From contig CAKRTC010000019.1 of NCBI GenBank assembly GCA_934402055.1, positions 1 to 40,123 on the forward strand: a DNA stretch of 40,123 nucleotides. The letters run 5' to 3'. How positions within the stretch are numbered: the first letter of the stretch is position 1; every line of letters starts with the position of its first letter. This document shows positions 1-8,742 of this stretch, piece after piece. The notes below the pieces were generated by a model, which saw only the letters and a program-made list of their open reading frames with translations, was not told where the DNA came from and searched no databases. The translations under genes and the position numbers were made by a program. The stretch is from an uncultured Lachnospiraceae bacterium. GTDB lineage: Bacteria > Bacillota > Clostridia > Lachnospirales > Lachnospiraceae.

Positions 1-318
1 ACATTTTTTGACTTTAAAAACAAGCGCAAAGTCCCATAAAATAAGGATTTTGCGCTTGTTGACTGTCAAAGATGGGACTATACATATGGCCCTTGTGTCA
101 ATGTTTTTTTATTATCAATATTATGCCGGGTACAGCCGCCTGCAAGTTTTATTCTGCGCCGGGGTGAACAGCCCTCATGACTTTTTATATTATAGTACGC
201 AATCTCTTTTTGAATAAAAATCCGTGTTAACTTCGTGTCATGTTTCATGTCATACTTCCCCCGTAAAATATCACTTTTTATGCGTAAATGCTTACTTGAT
301 TACGCAAGCAAGACCATA
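1..318. other. Gene-free left edge with one inverted repeat
   Basis: No convincing coding region is seen here. A short open frame near the left end lacks a ribosome site and any recognisable family, so it was left out. The only clear structure is a perfect 12-bp inverted repeat, AACAAGCGCAAA at 19-30 against 49-60, with an 18-nt loop. Read leftward, the stem runs into a short T stretch and could be a weak terminator for transcription leaving the ssrA region. The rest is AT-rich spacer. Confidence 0.5.
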
Positions 319-319
319 G

Positions 320-364
320 AAAAATGGCTACAGATAAGGGCTTTTCCTTATTTGTAGCCATTTG
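320..364 (-). terminator. Intrinsic terminator of the tmRNA gene
   Basis: An 18-bp stem (322-339 with 346-363, one G-U pair) encloses a short loop. On the - strand it is followed by TTTTTCT. It lies a few bases beyond the tmRNA 3' end and is the natural end of the smpB-ssrA transcription unit. Confidence 0.85.
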
Positions 365-371
365 GTGAAAG

Positions 372-717
372 TGGACCTGAGGGGAGTCGAACCCCTGTCC
401 GAAAACCAATTCCTCGTTCTTCTACTATCATAGTCCGTCGTTATTTATTCGCTTGACAAACAGGTGGCGAACACCCCGTAAGTCAGGCTAAGCTTCATGA
501 TACGCCCATATACTCAAAGCTTTGTATAAGTCGTTTCCTGTCAGATCGATGCCCGCAGCTCGCCGGGACAGGTACCCGCGAACGGACACAAGCAGCGCTT
601 AGGCTGCAAGAGCTAATCTATTATCGTTAGCGTTTATATTTAAATTTGAGATTTAACGCATCATCCTGCGGATAGCTTCACCGACTGCATGATCCCCGTC
701 GAAACCGGTACAAGCCC
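372..717 (-). ncRNA. ssrA: Transfer-messenger RNA (tmRNA)
   Basis: This RNA rescues ribosomes stalled on broken mRNAs and tags the nascent chain for proteolysis. It acts with SmpB, encoded just upstream. The 3' end has the tRNA-like T arm (GGGGTTCGACTCCCC near 381-396) and the 5' end has the conserved GGTTTCGACGGGG run near 695-707. The ends pair as an acceptor stem, GGGCTTG (717-711) with CAGGTCC (379-373), including two G-U pairs, with A372 as discriminator. CCA is not encoded and must be added enzymatically. The resume frame is at 631-599 and encodes the tag ANDNRLALAA followed by TAA. The tag ends in the ALAA recognised by ClpXP-type proteases. A TATAAT-like box at 738-733 may be its own -10 element. 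Confidence 0.96.
599..631 (-). CDS. tmRNA proteolysis-tag reading frame
   Basis: This ten-codon frame inside tmRNA starts at the GCT resume codon (631-629) and ends at TAA (601-599). It encodes ANDNRLALAA. The ANDN start and LALAA end match the standard bacterial tag plan. An arginine in the middle replaces the more usual small acidic or tyrosine residues. The alanine carried on charged tmRNA is added ahead of this sequence. Confidence 0.9.
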   Translation of the reverse strand, partial: ANDNRLALAA

Positions 718-800
718 GATGAATATATTTTTATTATATATCAACTCTTGTTTGATAGCTACTTACAAAATGCTTACGATAAGAACATCTTATTTCACGA

Positions 801-1271
801 TCACACTCTGATATTTGCCGACTTGAACTCTCTCTCAAGCTCACGGCGCTGTTCCTTCTTAGCCATATCCTCTCGCTTATCATAGAGCTTCTTGCCTCGG
901 CAAAGTCCGAGCTTAAGCTTGACTTTGGAACCCTTAAAGTATACTTCAAGAGGTATAAGTGTGAAGCCCTTTTCTGCAGAACGTCCCATAAGCTTATTTA
1001 TCTCGGCACGGTGCATGAGCAGCTTTCTTGTGCGAAGCGGATCCTTATTGAAGATATTGCCCTTCTCATAAGGATTGATATGCATGCCCTCGATAAAAAG
1101 CTCCCCCTTGTAAGCATTTATAAATGCTTCCTTGATGGAGCAATGTCCCTGTCTTATGGACTTTACCTCTGTTCCGAAGAGTTCTATTCCCGCCTCATAG
1201 GCCTCATCAACAAAATAATCGTGATATGCTTTTTTATTATTGGCTACTAACTTGATGCCTTCCTTACTCAT
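801..1271 (-). CDS. smpB: SsrA-binding protein SmpB
   Basis: This 156-residue protein binds the tRNA-like domain of tmRNA and brings it to the empty A site of stalled ribosomes. Family hallmarks are visible: the N-terminal NNKKAYHDYF segment, the GTEVKSIRQG loop, the HINPYEKGN segment, and the basic C-terminal tail (KREDMAKKEQRRELEREFK) that enters the mRNA channel. Length is normal. The start is supported by AGAGGA about 8 nt upstream. Its partner ssrA lies 83 bp downstream on the same strand, the usual arrangement. The rnr (RNase R) gene that often sits between secG and smpB in Firmicutes is absent here. Confidence 0.97.
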   Translation of the reverse strand: MSKEGIKLVANNKKAYHDYFVDEAYEAGIELFGTEVKSIRQGHCSIKEAFINAYKGELFIEGMHINPYEKGNIFNKDPLRTRKLLMHRAEINKLMGRSAEKGFTLIPLEVYFKGSKVKLKLGLCRGKKLYDKREDMAKKEQRRELEREFKSANIRV

Positions 1272-1295
1272 ACAGGATCCTCTTATTATAATAAA

Positions 1296-1416
1296 AAATG
1301 TGCTTTGGTATATTCTCGCGCCGAGCGCGGTCGCTTGCGACAGTTTTCTCCTTCGCGCGAGTAAAGCATCCCGCGAAGCTATCCGTAATTAATCGATAAG
1401 AGTAGAACGCACATTT
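1296..1416. repeat. Structured intergenic element sharing a 25-nt motif with 38463-38487
   Basis: Between secG and smpB lies a nested set of inverted repeats: AAATGTGC (1296-1303) with GCACATTT (1409-1416), TGCTTT (1301-1306) with AAAGCA (1363-1368), and CTCGCGC (1315-1321) with GCGCGAG (1355-1361). The first two share bases, so they are alternative pairings. The segment 1376-1400 contains ATCCGTAATTAATCGATAAG, found again in reverse orientation near 38463. The design suggests a dispersed non-coding element or a structured leader of smpB. It has no recognised family name. Confidence 0.55.
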
Positions 1417-1424
1417 CCTATTAG

Positions 1425-1456
1425 TTAAAATAAGGCAGCCCTGAACAGGCTGCCTT
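1425..1456 (-). terminator. Terminator downstream of secG
   Basis: A perfect 9-bp stem AAGGCAGCC / GGCTGCCTT (1432-1440 with 1448-1456) has a 7-nt loop. On the - strand it is followed by ATTTTAAC. It sits just past the secG stop codon and separates secG from smpB. Confidence 0.85.
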
Positions 1457-1475
1457 AAGCTTAAAATTGCTACTC

Positions 1476-1712
1476 TTACATTAATATGTTGAGTACAAGT
1501 GCAAGGATCATGAACAAAACAGTTCCGTATCTGGTAAACTTCTCAAGATTACCTTCCATGCTGCGTCCCTTGTTCTTGCCCCAATAGCTCTCGGCCATAC
1601 CGCCTATGCTTCCGAGTCCCTGAGTATTTCCTTCCTGCATAAGGATAATAGCGGAAATGATAACTCCTATGATTACATATACGGCAGTCAATACTACTGT
1701 CAAAACAGTCAT
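1476..1712 (-). CDS. secG: Preprotein translocase subunit SecG
   Basis: This 78-residue inner-membrane protein is the accessory subunit of the SecYEG translocation channel. It has two hydrophobic helices (about residues 3-24 and 58-77). They are separated by the conserved cytoplasmic loop MQEGNTQGLGSIGG, the family signature. The start follows an AGGAGAG ribosome site about 7 nt upstream. A promoter (TTGACG, 17-bp spacer, TAAACT) lies upstream after dapL and a terminator follows, so it is probably monocistronic. Confidence 0.95.
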   Translation of the reverse strand: MTVLTVVLTAVYVIIGVIISAIILMQEGNTQGLGSIGGMAESYWGKNKGRSMEGNLEKFTRYGTVLFMILALVLNILM

Positions 1713-1787
1713 GTCTGTTCTCTCCTATCGAATCGGCATGCGGTTCACCGTACCGCCTTATGCCATAATATATACATTTGCGGCAGA

Positions 1788-1847
1788 AAAGTATATACTT
1801 TCGCCAAACAACTTGACAAGTTTAACACAATATGCTTGCTTCGTCAA
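1788..1847 (-). promoter_or_regulatory. secG promoter with two palindromes
   Basis: On the - strand TTGACG (1847-1842), a 17-bp spacer and TAAACT (1824-1819) form a good sigma-A promoter between dapL and secG. The -10 box overlaps a perfect 13-nt palindrome AACTTGACAAGTT (1810-1822). A second perfect palindrome, AAAGTATATACTTT, lies at 1788-1801 near the expected transcript start. These positions fit operators, but no regulator is identified. Confidence 0.6.
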
Positions 1848-1861
1848 GTTTTGCTCTTATA

Positions 1862-3067
1862 TCAGGCAAAAAGCTTCTTAAATCTCTCCATAGCTTCAAC
1901 TGTGCTCTCGTAGCTTCCGAAGGATGTAAGTCTGAAATAGTTCTTACCGTTCTCTCCGAAGCCTGCACCCGGAGTACCTACTACCTGTATCTCATTGAGC
2001 ATGTAATCGAAGCACTCCCATGATTCCATACCATTAGGACACTCGAACCAGATATAAGGTGAGTTGATTCCGCCTGTGAAAGGAATACCGAGCTCTGTCA
2101 TTGTATCTGCGATAAGCTTGGCATTTCTCTTGTAGTAATCAAGATTCTCATTGCAAGCCTTGATGCCTTCCTCTGAGAATACTACCTCGGCTCCCTTCTG
2201 TACGATATAAGAGGTTCCGTTGAACTTGGTGCTCTGACGTCTTATCCACATCTGGTTAAGTGACATCTCTGTTCCATCAGATGCCTTAAACTTAAGCTCT
2301 GTAGGAACAACCGTATAACCGCATCTTGTTCCTGTAAAGCCTGCTGTCTTAGACAGAGAGCAGAACTCTATTGCGCACTTTCTTGCTCCCTCAACCTCAT
2401 AGATACTTCTCGGAAGCTCAGGATCAACTATGAATGCCTCATACGCAGAGTCAAAGAGGATAACAGCTTCATTTGCAATTGCATAATCAACCCACTCCTT
2501 AAGCTGCTCCTTGTTGTAGCATGCTCCTGTAGGGTTGTTAGGTGAGCAGAGGTAAATGATGTCTGCATGAACATTCTTATCAGGCATCGGAAGGAAACCG
2601 TTCTCAGCATTTCCTGCCATATATATTACATCTCTTCCGCACATGGTATTGGTGTCAACATATACGGGATATACCGGATCGGGACAAAGGATCACATTGC
2701 CGTTTCCGAATATATCTGTAATATTTCCTGTATCGCTCTTTGCTCCGTCTGAGATAAATACAGCCTCAAAGTCTACATCAACGCCGTTTCTCTTGTAATA
2801 ATCTACTACTGCCTGTCTGGTCTCGTCATATCCCTGCTCCGGACCGTAACCTCTGAAGGTCTCAGCCTTAGCCATTGCATCAACGCCCTCATGGAGTCCC
2901 TTGATTATAGGCTCTCCGAGCGGAAGAGTAACATCTCCTATACCGAGACGTATAAGCTTCTTTCCAAGCTCCGGATTCTTCTCGCAATAGCTGTCGATCC
3001 TGTGACGGATATCGGCAAATAAATAGTTCTGCTTTAATTTCAAATAGTTCTCATTAAGCTTCGGCAT
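1862..3067 (-). CDS. dapL: LL-diaminopimelate aminotransferase
   Basis: This PLP enzyme converts tetrahydrodipicolinate directly to LL-2,6-diaminopimelate using glutamate, a shortcut in lysine and peptidoglycan precursor synthesis. The 401-residue protein is a fold-type I aminotransferase. Visible motifs are the substrate-binding start LIRLGIGDVTLPL, the FRGYGPEQGY loop near 71-80, SPNNPTG at 175-181 and the PLP lysine in SLSKTAGFTGTRCGY at K240. These match DapL rather than ordinary aspartate aminotransferases. It begins 75 bp after pheT ends and may be the last gene of that operon. The AAGGA ribosome site is somewhat distant from the ATG. Confidence 0.93.
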   Translation of the reverse strand: MPKLNENYLKLKQNYLFADIRHRIDSYCEKNPELGKKLIRLGIGDVTLPLGEPIIKGLHEGVDAMAKAETFRGYGPEQGYDETRQAVVDYYKRNGVDVDFEAVFISDGAKSDTGNITDIFGNGNVILCPDPVYPVYVDTNTMCGRDVIYMAGNAENGFLPMPDKNVHADIIYLCSPNNPTGACYNKEQLKEWVDYAIANEAVILFDSAYEAFIVDPELPRSIYEVEGARKCAIEFCSLSKTAGFTGTRCGYTVVPTELKFKASDGTEMSLNQMWIRRQSTKFNGTSYIVQKGAEVVFSEEGIKACNENLDYYKRNAKLIADTMTELGIPFTGGINSPYIWFECPNGMESWECFDYMLNEIQVVGTPGAGFGENGKNYFRLTSFGSYESTVEAMERFKKLFA

Positions 3068-3142
3068 TGTGTTTCTTATTCCTTCCTTAACATTTATCTC
3101 TGTAACCGGCTGTTCGACCTTAATATAAGATCCGCTTTAATA

Positions 3143-5626
3143 TTATGAGCGGAGCTCGATATTAAGCGAATTAAGTCCGTTGAGGATCTTATTCATGGCA
3201 GATGTTATCTCATCATCGGTAAGCGTATGCTCCTTTGAACGGAAGCTGAGGCTGTAAGCCATTGACTTATATCCGTGCTTGACCTGTGCACCCTCATAAA
3301 TATCGAAGAGCTTGACATTCTCAAGCAGCTTTCCTCCGCGCTGAAGTATCATATCCTCGATATCTCCGGCACAAAGCTCCTTTGGAACGAGCATAGAGAG
3401 GTCTCTTGATACGGCAGGGAACTTGGCAACTCCCTCATGCTTTCTGTCAAAGTCTGTGAATCTTACGATCTCAGGCATATCCAACACAGCAATATAAGCT
3501 CTTACACCCTCCTTGAAGCCGTAGTTTTTGGCAACGACAGGATGAAGCTCTCCGATATATCCTACAAGTACACCGTCATAGTATATATCTGCCTTACGTC
3601 CCGGATGCAGATAAGGTCTGTTGCAGTCTGCATTAAGCTTATAGCGCTTATTCATTCCGAGTCTCTCGAAGATCACCTCGATAACACCCTTAAGTGAATA
3701 GAAGTCTATATCATCACCGTAGCCGGCAAGTGTGAGCTGCTCTCTCTCATCCGGAAGCTCTGTAAGCGGCAGTGCCTTCGGAACATAGATATTTGCAAGG
3801 TCATAGAGCCAGACATTCTCATTTTTATGGCTGTAGTTGAAGCTGAGTGCCGTAAGCATTGCATTCAGCGGCTGTGTACGCATTACCGAGAAATCCTCAC
3901 CAAGCGGATTATTGATAACTATACACTTTCTGAGCTCGCTGTCAGCCTCGATATTAAGCATATCAAATGCCTTTGGACTCTCAAATGCGTAGGTCATAAT
4001 ATGGTCGAAACCTGAAAGCTCTGCTATATTTCTGACCTTCTCATCGACTCTGAGCTTATATGTAAGCTTACCCGCTGTAGATTCTCCTACAGGAAGAGTA
4101 TCTTCTATCTTGTCATATCCGTAGAAACGAAGTACTTCCTCCGCAAGATCGCAGGTCGCATAGAGATCGCGTCTGAAGCTTGGAACGATTATCTTATTGT
4201 TTGCCTTGTCATAAGCAAGCTCTATCTTGTCAAAGATCTTAAGCATATCCTCAGTGCTTATATGTGTACCGAGCAGTGCATTGATCCTATCAGGCTCAAA
4301 GTCTATTGTAACTCCTGTCTCAGGATGCGGATAAATGTCAATAGTACCTCCGACAACCTCTCCGCAGCCAAGCTCCTCAACAAGCTCGCAGGCACGATCA
4401 ACAGCGCTTAAAGCATTTGCCGGATCAAGCCCCTTCTCGAAGATAGATGATGCATCTGTACGAAGACCTGCCTTCTTTGCCGAAAGTCTTACATTGACTC
4501 CGTCAAAATTAGCTCCCTCAAATACCACCGTATGTACATTCTCGGTGATCATTGAATTCTCTCCGCCCATAACTCCGGCAATACCTACCGGCTTTACTGC
4601 GTCATTGATCATAAGTACTGTATGGTCAAGTACACGATCCTGTCCGTCGAGTGTCTTGAACACTTCTCCGTCTGATGCACACTTAACAACTATCTCATGT
4701 CCCTCAAGTGTATCGTAATCGAAGGCATGCATAGGCTGACCGTACTCAAGCATTACAAAGTTTGTAATATCCACAAGGTTATTGATAGGACGGATGCCGC
4801 TGTTGCGCAGTCTCTTCTGCATCCATTCCGGAGACGGAGCAAACTTGATATTCTTGACCATTCTTGCGCAATAACGCGGGCAGAGTCTCTCATCTTCAAC
4901 CCTTACCTTAAGATAGTCATTAATGCTCTCGCTGTTTCCGGTCTCCTTTGGAGTATTGAACTTAAACTCCTTGCCGAATACCGCAGCTGCCTCTCTTGCG
5001 ATTCCTACTATGCTGTAGCAATCCACTCTGTTTGAAGTTATCTCATACTCGATAACTGTATCGTCAAGACCGAGTGCCTTGATTGCATCATCACCCGGCT
5101 TAAGACCAAGCTCCTTGATAACTGCATCATCAAATATGTAAATGCCGCTCTCCGGTGCAAGCGGATAAGCATTTCTGTCCGAGCCAAGCTCTTCAACGGA
5201 GCACATCATTCCGTAGGACTTTACTCCTCTGAGCTCACCTGATTTAATTACTATGCCGTCTTCCGGCTTGGCTCCTCCGTCGTGTCCTCCGGCAACCTTG
5301 CCTCCGTCAAGTACGACCGGAACAAGAGCGCCTACGGTTTCAACTGTGACATTGGGTGCTCCTGTAACTATCTGAACATCTCCGTTGTCATCTACTCCGT
5401 CTGCTCTCTCGGCTCCGACATTTACGGTACATATAACAAGCTTATCGGCATTAGGATGCTGAGCAACGCTCTTGATCTCGCCGATATATATCTTGCTGAG
5501 ATTCTTTCCGAGTTCCTCGGCAGTCTCTACCTTGGTTCCGGAAAGTGTTAATTTATCGGAATACTCCGAAGCTGTACAATCAAGCTCCGGAACATAATCC
5601 TTTATCCATGAAAGCGGTGTATTCAT
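3143..5626 (-). CDS. pheT: Phenylalanine-tRNA ligase beta subunit
   Basis: This is the large subunit of the alpha2-beta2 enzyme that charges tRNA-Phe. It supplies tRNA binding and the editing site that removes Tyr-tRNA-Phe. The 827 residues carry the expected order: an OB-fold tRNA-binding domain (about 40-155), B3/B4 editing core (containing MLEYGQPMHAFD), B5 domain, the degenerate synthetase core, and a C-terminal anticodon-binding FDX-ACB domain (about 733-827, starting KFPAVSRDLSML). A GGGAGG ribosome site precedes the ATG. It starts 16 bp after pheS, so the two subunits are translated from one message. Confidence 0.98.
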   Translation of the reverse strand: MNTPLSWIKDYVPELDCTASEYSDKLTLSGTKVETAEELGKNLSKIYIGEIKSVAQHPNADKLVICTVNVGAERADGVDDNGDVQIVTGAPNVTVETVGALVPVVLDGGKVAGGHDGGAKPEDGIVIKSGELRGVKSYGMMCSVEELGSDRNAYPLAPESGIYIFDDAVIKELGLKPGDDAIKALGLDDTVIEYEITSNRVDCYSIVGIAREAAAVFGKEFKFNTPKETGNSESINDYLKVRVEDERLCPRYCARMVKNIKFAPSPEWMQKRLRNSGIRPINNLVDITNFVMLEYGQPMHAFDYDTLEGHEIVVKCASDGEVFKTLDGQDRVLDHTVLMINDAVKPVGIAGVMGGENSMITENVHTVVFEGANFDGVNVRLSAKKAGLRTDASSIFEKGLDPANALSAVDRACELVEELGCGEVVGGTIDIYPHPETGVTIDFEPDRINALLGTHISTEDMLKIFDKIELAYDKANNKIIVPSFRRDLYATCDLAEEVLRFYGYDKIEDTLPVGESTAGKLTYKLRVDEKVRNIAELSGFDHIMTYAFESPKAFDMLNIEADSELRKCIVINNPLGEDFSVMRTQPLNAMLTALSFNYSHKNENVWLYDLANIYVPKALPLTELPDEREQLTLAGYGDDIDFYSLKGVIEVIFERLGMNKRYKLNADCNRPYLHPGRKADIYYDGVLVGYIGELHPVVAKNYGFKEGVRAYIAVLDMPEIVRFTDFDRKHEGVAKFPAVSRDLSMLVPKELCAGDIEDMILQRGGKLLENVKLFDIYEGAQVKHGYKSMAYSLSFRSKEHTLTDDEITSAMNKILNGLNSLNIELRS

Positions 5627-5642
5627 TGCTCTCTCCTCCCAA

Positions 5643-6662
5643 TCAGAACTGCTTTAAGAATCTTGCGTCATTTTCATAGAGAAGACGCATGTCATCGATC
5701 TCATACTTAAGTATAGCTATGCGCTCAAGTCCGACACCGAAAGCAAATCCCGTATATTCGTTAGGATCGATACCGCACATCTCGAGTACATGCGGATGAA
5801 CCATACCGCAGCCGAGTATCTCTATCCAACCTTCGCCCTTGCAGAAACGGCAGCCCTTTCCGCCGCACTTGAAGCAGCTTACGTCAACCTCCGCAGACGG
5901 CTCCGTGAACTGGAAATGATGCGGACGGAAACGTGTCTTGGTTCCCTCTCCGAAGAGCTGCTCTGCGAACTGTGTAAGTGTACCCTTTAAGTCGGTCATA
6001 GTAATATGCTTATCTACAACAAGTCCCTCTATCTGATGGAAGGACGGGCTGTGAGTTGCATCAATGCTGTCGGATCTGAATACACGGCCCGGAGCTATCA
6101 TTCTGATAGGAAGCTTGCCCTGCTCCATGACATGTGCCTGAACAGGCGAAGTCTGGCTGCGGAGCAGGATCTCATCTGTAATATAGAAGGTATCCTGTTC
6201 ATCTCTTGCAGGGTGACCCTCCGGAATATTGAGCTTGGTAAAGTTGTACTCCTGATACTCTACCTCAGGACCTTCTACTACATCATAACCCATTCCGACG
6301 AATATTCTCTCAACCTCATCAAGTGCAACCTGATTAGGATGTCCGTGTCCGGTCTTTTTCTTCTTTGCCGGAAGTGTAACATCTATCTTCTCGGAAGCAA
6401 GCTTAGCCTCAAGTGCTGCTGACTGAAGCCTAATCTTGGTATCCTCTATAGCCTGCTCCGCCTTCTGCTTAGCCTCATTAACGAGCTGTCCGAATGCAGG
6501 TCTGTCCTCCGGAGCTATATCCTTAAGCTCCTTCATGATAGAAGTAATACGTCCCTTTTTACCAAGGAACTCAACTCTGATATCATTGATCTCGTCAAGA
6601 GACTTTGAGTCTTTGATCTTAGCCAATGCCTCTTCCGTGATCTGCTTTAACTTGTCTTTCAT
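5643..6662 (-). CDS. pheS: Phenylalanine-tRNA ligase alpha subunit
   Basis: This is the catalytic subunit of PheRS: phenylalanine, ATP and tRNA-Phe give Phe-tRNA. It has 339 residues, normal for the family. An N-terminal coiled-coil arm (about 1-90) precedes the class II core. Seen in the core are motif 1 (HPNQVALDEVERIF), motif 2 (GRVFRSDSIDATHSPSFHQIEG) and motif 3 (GFAFGVGLERIAILKY). A four-cysteine insertion near CFKCGGKGCRFC resembles the metal-binding insert in many bacterial PheS. No T-box leader is visible: only 49 bp separate it from the upstream VanW gene, so expression probably comes from the leuS-side promoter. Confidence 0.98.
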   Translation of the reverse strand: MKDKLKQITEEALAKIKDSKSLDEINDIRVEFLGKKGRITSIMKELKDIAPEDRPAFGQLVNEAKQKAEQAIEDTKIRLQSAALEAKLASEKIDVTLPAKKKKTGHGHPNQVALDEVERIFVGMGYDVVEGPEVEYQEYNFTKLNIPEGHPARDEQDTFYITDEILLRSQTSPVQAHVMEQGKLPIRMIAPGRVFRSDSIDATHSPSFHQIEGLVVDKHITMTDLKGTLTQFAEQLFGEGTKTRFRPHHFQFTEPSAEVDVSCFKCGGKGCRFCKGEGWIEILGCGMVHPHVLEMCGIDPNEYTGFAFGVGLERIAILKYEIDDMRLLYENDARFLKQF

Positions 6663-6711
6663 ATCTATCGTTTCCTTAAAAAACTATATTGTTGACTTAT
6701 GCTATGACGGA

Positions 6712-8712
6712 TCAGTCACCCGGTCCGTCCGAATCGCTGTGACCGCCAAGACTGCCCGGCCCGTCAGAGGAGATAACTCCGCCGCTGCCACTGCCGTTAC
6801 CGGGTGCATCCGAAACATTTGACTGATCGGCTGTCGTTGCAGGAGCCGTTGTAGGAGCCTGGGTTGCAGCCGTGGTCTCATTATTCTGTCCCGACGGAGC
6901 GCTCGGTCCTATTACTCCCGAATTATTTGTAGCGGAACCCGGTCCGTCCGGAGATTCCGATACCGATTCGCCTGTAGACTCTCCGCTTGATGACTCTGTC
7001 TCGGCAACCGAGGTCTCATTAGGATCCTGCTCATAATAGTATTCGATATGTCCCGAATACAAAGCATTGTGATCCACATTGTTGCTTACAAGCTCACCGT
7101 CCTTTTTGATAACAAGGCGTGTCTCCCATGCAGATCCCTCACTTCCGTTCGTAGGTGTCTTACCACTGTCCGGTGTGATTGCTTTTCTGACTTTCTCTAT
7201 AGTCTTGGTCTGAGTCGAACTTAAGGAGAAGGTGTAACCGTCCTTAAGTATAGGTCTTCCGTATACAGATACAGTCACAGTCTGATTAGAGTAGCTTGCT
7301 CTTATGCCTATTGCATAGCTGCTCTTATATGAATACTCAGGCTTATTGGGAAGATTTGCAAACCTAAAGTCCGGTCCTCCCCAGCTTACCGTAGCATCCA
7401 TTCCCGGTGTTACATAGCTTGGCTTAAAGGTATGTGACTGTCTTGCAGTGATCTTAAGTCCCGCCTGAAGTACGGCATTGTAAAGTGTTGTCGAAACCTG
7501 ACAAACACCGCCTCCGACCTCCTGCACTACCTCTCCGTTATTGTAAGCTGCTGCCTCTCCGAAACCGGCCTCCTTGGTACGCTGACCTACAGTCTTGTTG
7601 AATGAGAATTCCTCACCCGGTCTAACTATGGTTCCGTTAAGCTTGGCACAGGCAAGTGCAATATTCTTATTTCTGACCGCATTAGATGTGGTCTTGGTCG
7701 TAAATGATGCAAGTGTCTTGTACTGACCCGAGATATTATCGGAGCTCTCCGCCGATATGGAGCTGCCCGTCACGGCTATCTCTGAACTGTAATCCTTGGA
7801 AGCTATTGCCGACTTGATATCAGACGCAAGCTTATCTCTGTCAGGCTTAAATCCGTCACGTGAGTTCTCCATGATAAACTTATCGTTTGTGCTGTCATAG
7901 GAACCTATGCTTCCGCCGAGCGGCTCGACATACCACATATCCGAAGCATACTTGGCAGCCTTTGCGATCTCATCATCAAGATCTCCGAGTGTAAAAGTAT
8001 AAACGACTTCATCTGACGGGGCTTCTGTCTCGGAATCCGACTCAGATTCTTTATCCTTGTTCTTTTTCTTTGACTCCGTCTCCTCTTCTTCGATGCTCTC
8101 TGTATCCGAAACAGCTGTACTCTTGTTGTCTGCCTCAAATATCTCGTCTATGAGAGCAGGTATACGCTCCGCTATCATATCCTTAAGCTCAATACAATCC
8201 GATACGGTTATATCAGACGGTTCTGTCTCCTCTGTAGATCCTGTTCCCTCTGCATCAGGATTCTCGGGATCTCCGAGTGTGGCAGCCTCTGTCGTCTGAT
8301 TGATATCTACCTGAGGCTGTACCACATCACCGACCCTTGCGTCCTTGTTAACAAGAGCAAGTTCCCACTTGTACTTGGCTTTGACTGCCTCTGTTATCTC
8401 TTCCGCATTCATGCCCTTGACATTGATACGGTTATCATCCTCAATACCTGAACTGCTGTTTATTATTGAATTAAGATCTATAACGGCATTATGCTGAACG
8501 CGTGAATGATCTACAGCCTCTGTGGTCTCATCCTCTATATCCGGAGCATTCTTGCCGCCCTTAAAATGTAAAACTACTGCAATAATTATTGCCAATATGA
8601 CAACAACACCGACTCCCATAAGGAGCGGTGTGTTGTTCTTTCTTCTGCTTCTGCGCTTTCTCGATCTGTTGCGGGAAGCAGAATGATTCATATTATTTCT
8701 GCCTTGAGACAT
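6712..8712 (-). CDS. VanW-family membrane-anchored envelope protein
   Basis: This 666-residue protein is of the YoaR/VanW type found in Gram-positive envelopes. Function is not established, though peptidoglycan interaction is the usual suggestion. A basic N-terminus (residues 13-26) precedes one membrane helix (about 29-50). A long acidic Ser/Glu-rich extracellular spacer contains a probable YoaR-like peptidoglycan-binding region. The VanW domain spans about 345-480 and has the signature GGGVCQVSTTLYNA. A downstream part (about 500-570) may be G5-like. The C-terminal tail (about 585-666) is low-complexity Ser/Thr/Gly/Asn, as in wall-spanning linkers. It lies between leuS (30 bp upstream) and pheS and probably shares their transcript. 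Confidence 0.85.
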   Translation of the reverse strand: MSQGRNNMNHSASRNRSRKRRSRRKNNTPLLMGVGVVVILAIIIAVVLHFKGGKNAPDIEDETTEAVDHSRVQHNAVIDLNSIINSSSGIEDDNRINVKGMNAEEITEAVKAKYKWELALVNKDARVGDVVQPQVDINQTTEAATLGDPENPDAEGTGSTEETEPSDITVSDCIELKDMIAERIPALIDEIFEADNKSTAVSDTESIEEEETESKKKNKDKESESDSETEAPSDEVVYTFTLGDLDDEIAKAAKYASDMWYVEPLGGSIGSYDSTNDKFIMENSRDGFKPDRDKLASDIKSAIASKDYSSEIAVTGSSISAESSDNISGQYKTLASFTTKTTSNAVRNKNIALACAKLNGTIVRPGEEFSFNKTVGQRTKEAGFGEAAAYNNGEVVQEVGGGVCQVSTTLYNAVLQAGLKITARQSHTFKPSYVTPGMDATVSWGGPDFRFANLPNKPEYSYKSSYAIGIRASYSNQTVTVSVYGRPILKDGYTFSLSSTQTKTIEKVRKAITPDSGKTPTNGSEGSAWETRLVIKKDGELVSNNVDHNALYSGHIEYYYEQDPNETSVAETESSSGESTGESVSESPDGPGSATNNSGVIGPSAPSGQNNETTAATQAPTTAPATTADQSNVSDAPGNGSGSGGVISSDGPGSLGGHSDSDGPGD

Positions 8713-8742
8713 AAATACATTTCCCCTAAACGTTGCACTAAC

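Noticed and set aside
8..217. A 69-codon open frame at the left edge
   Set aside because: No ribosome site, no recognisable domain, and it overlaps the inverted repeat at 19-60.
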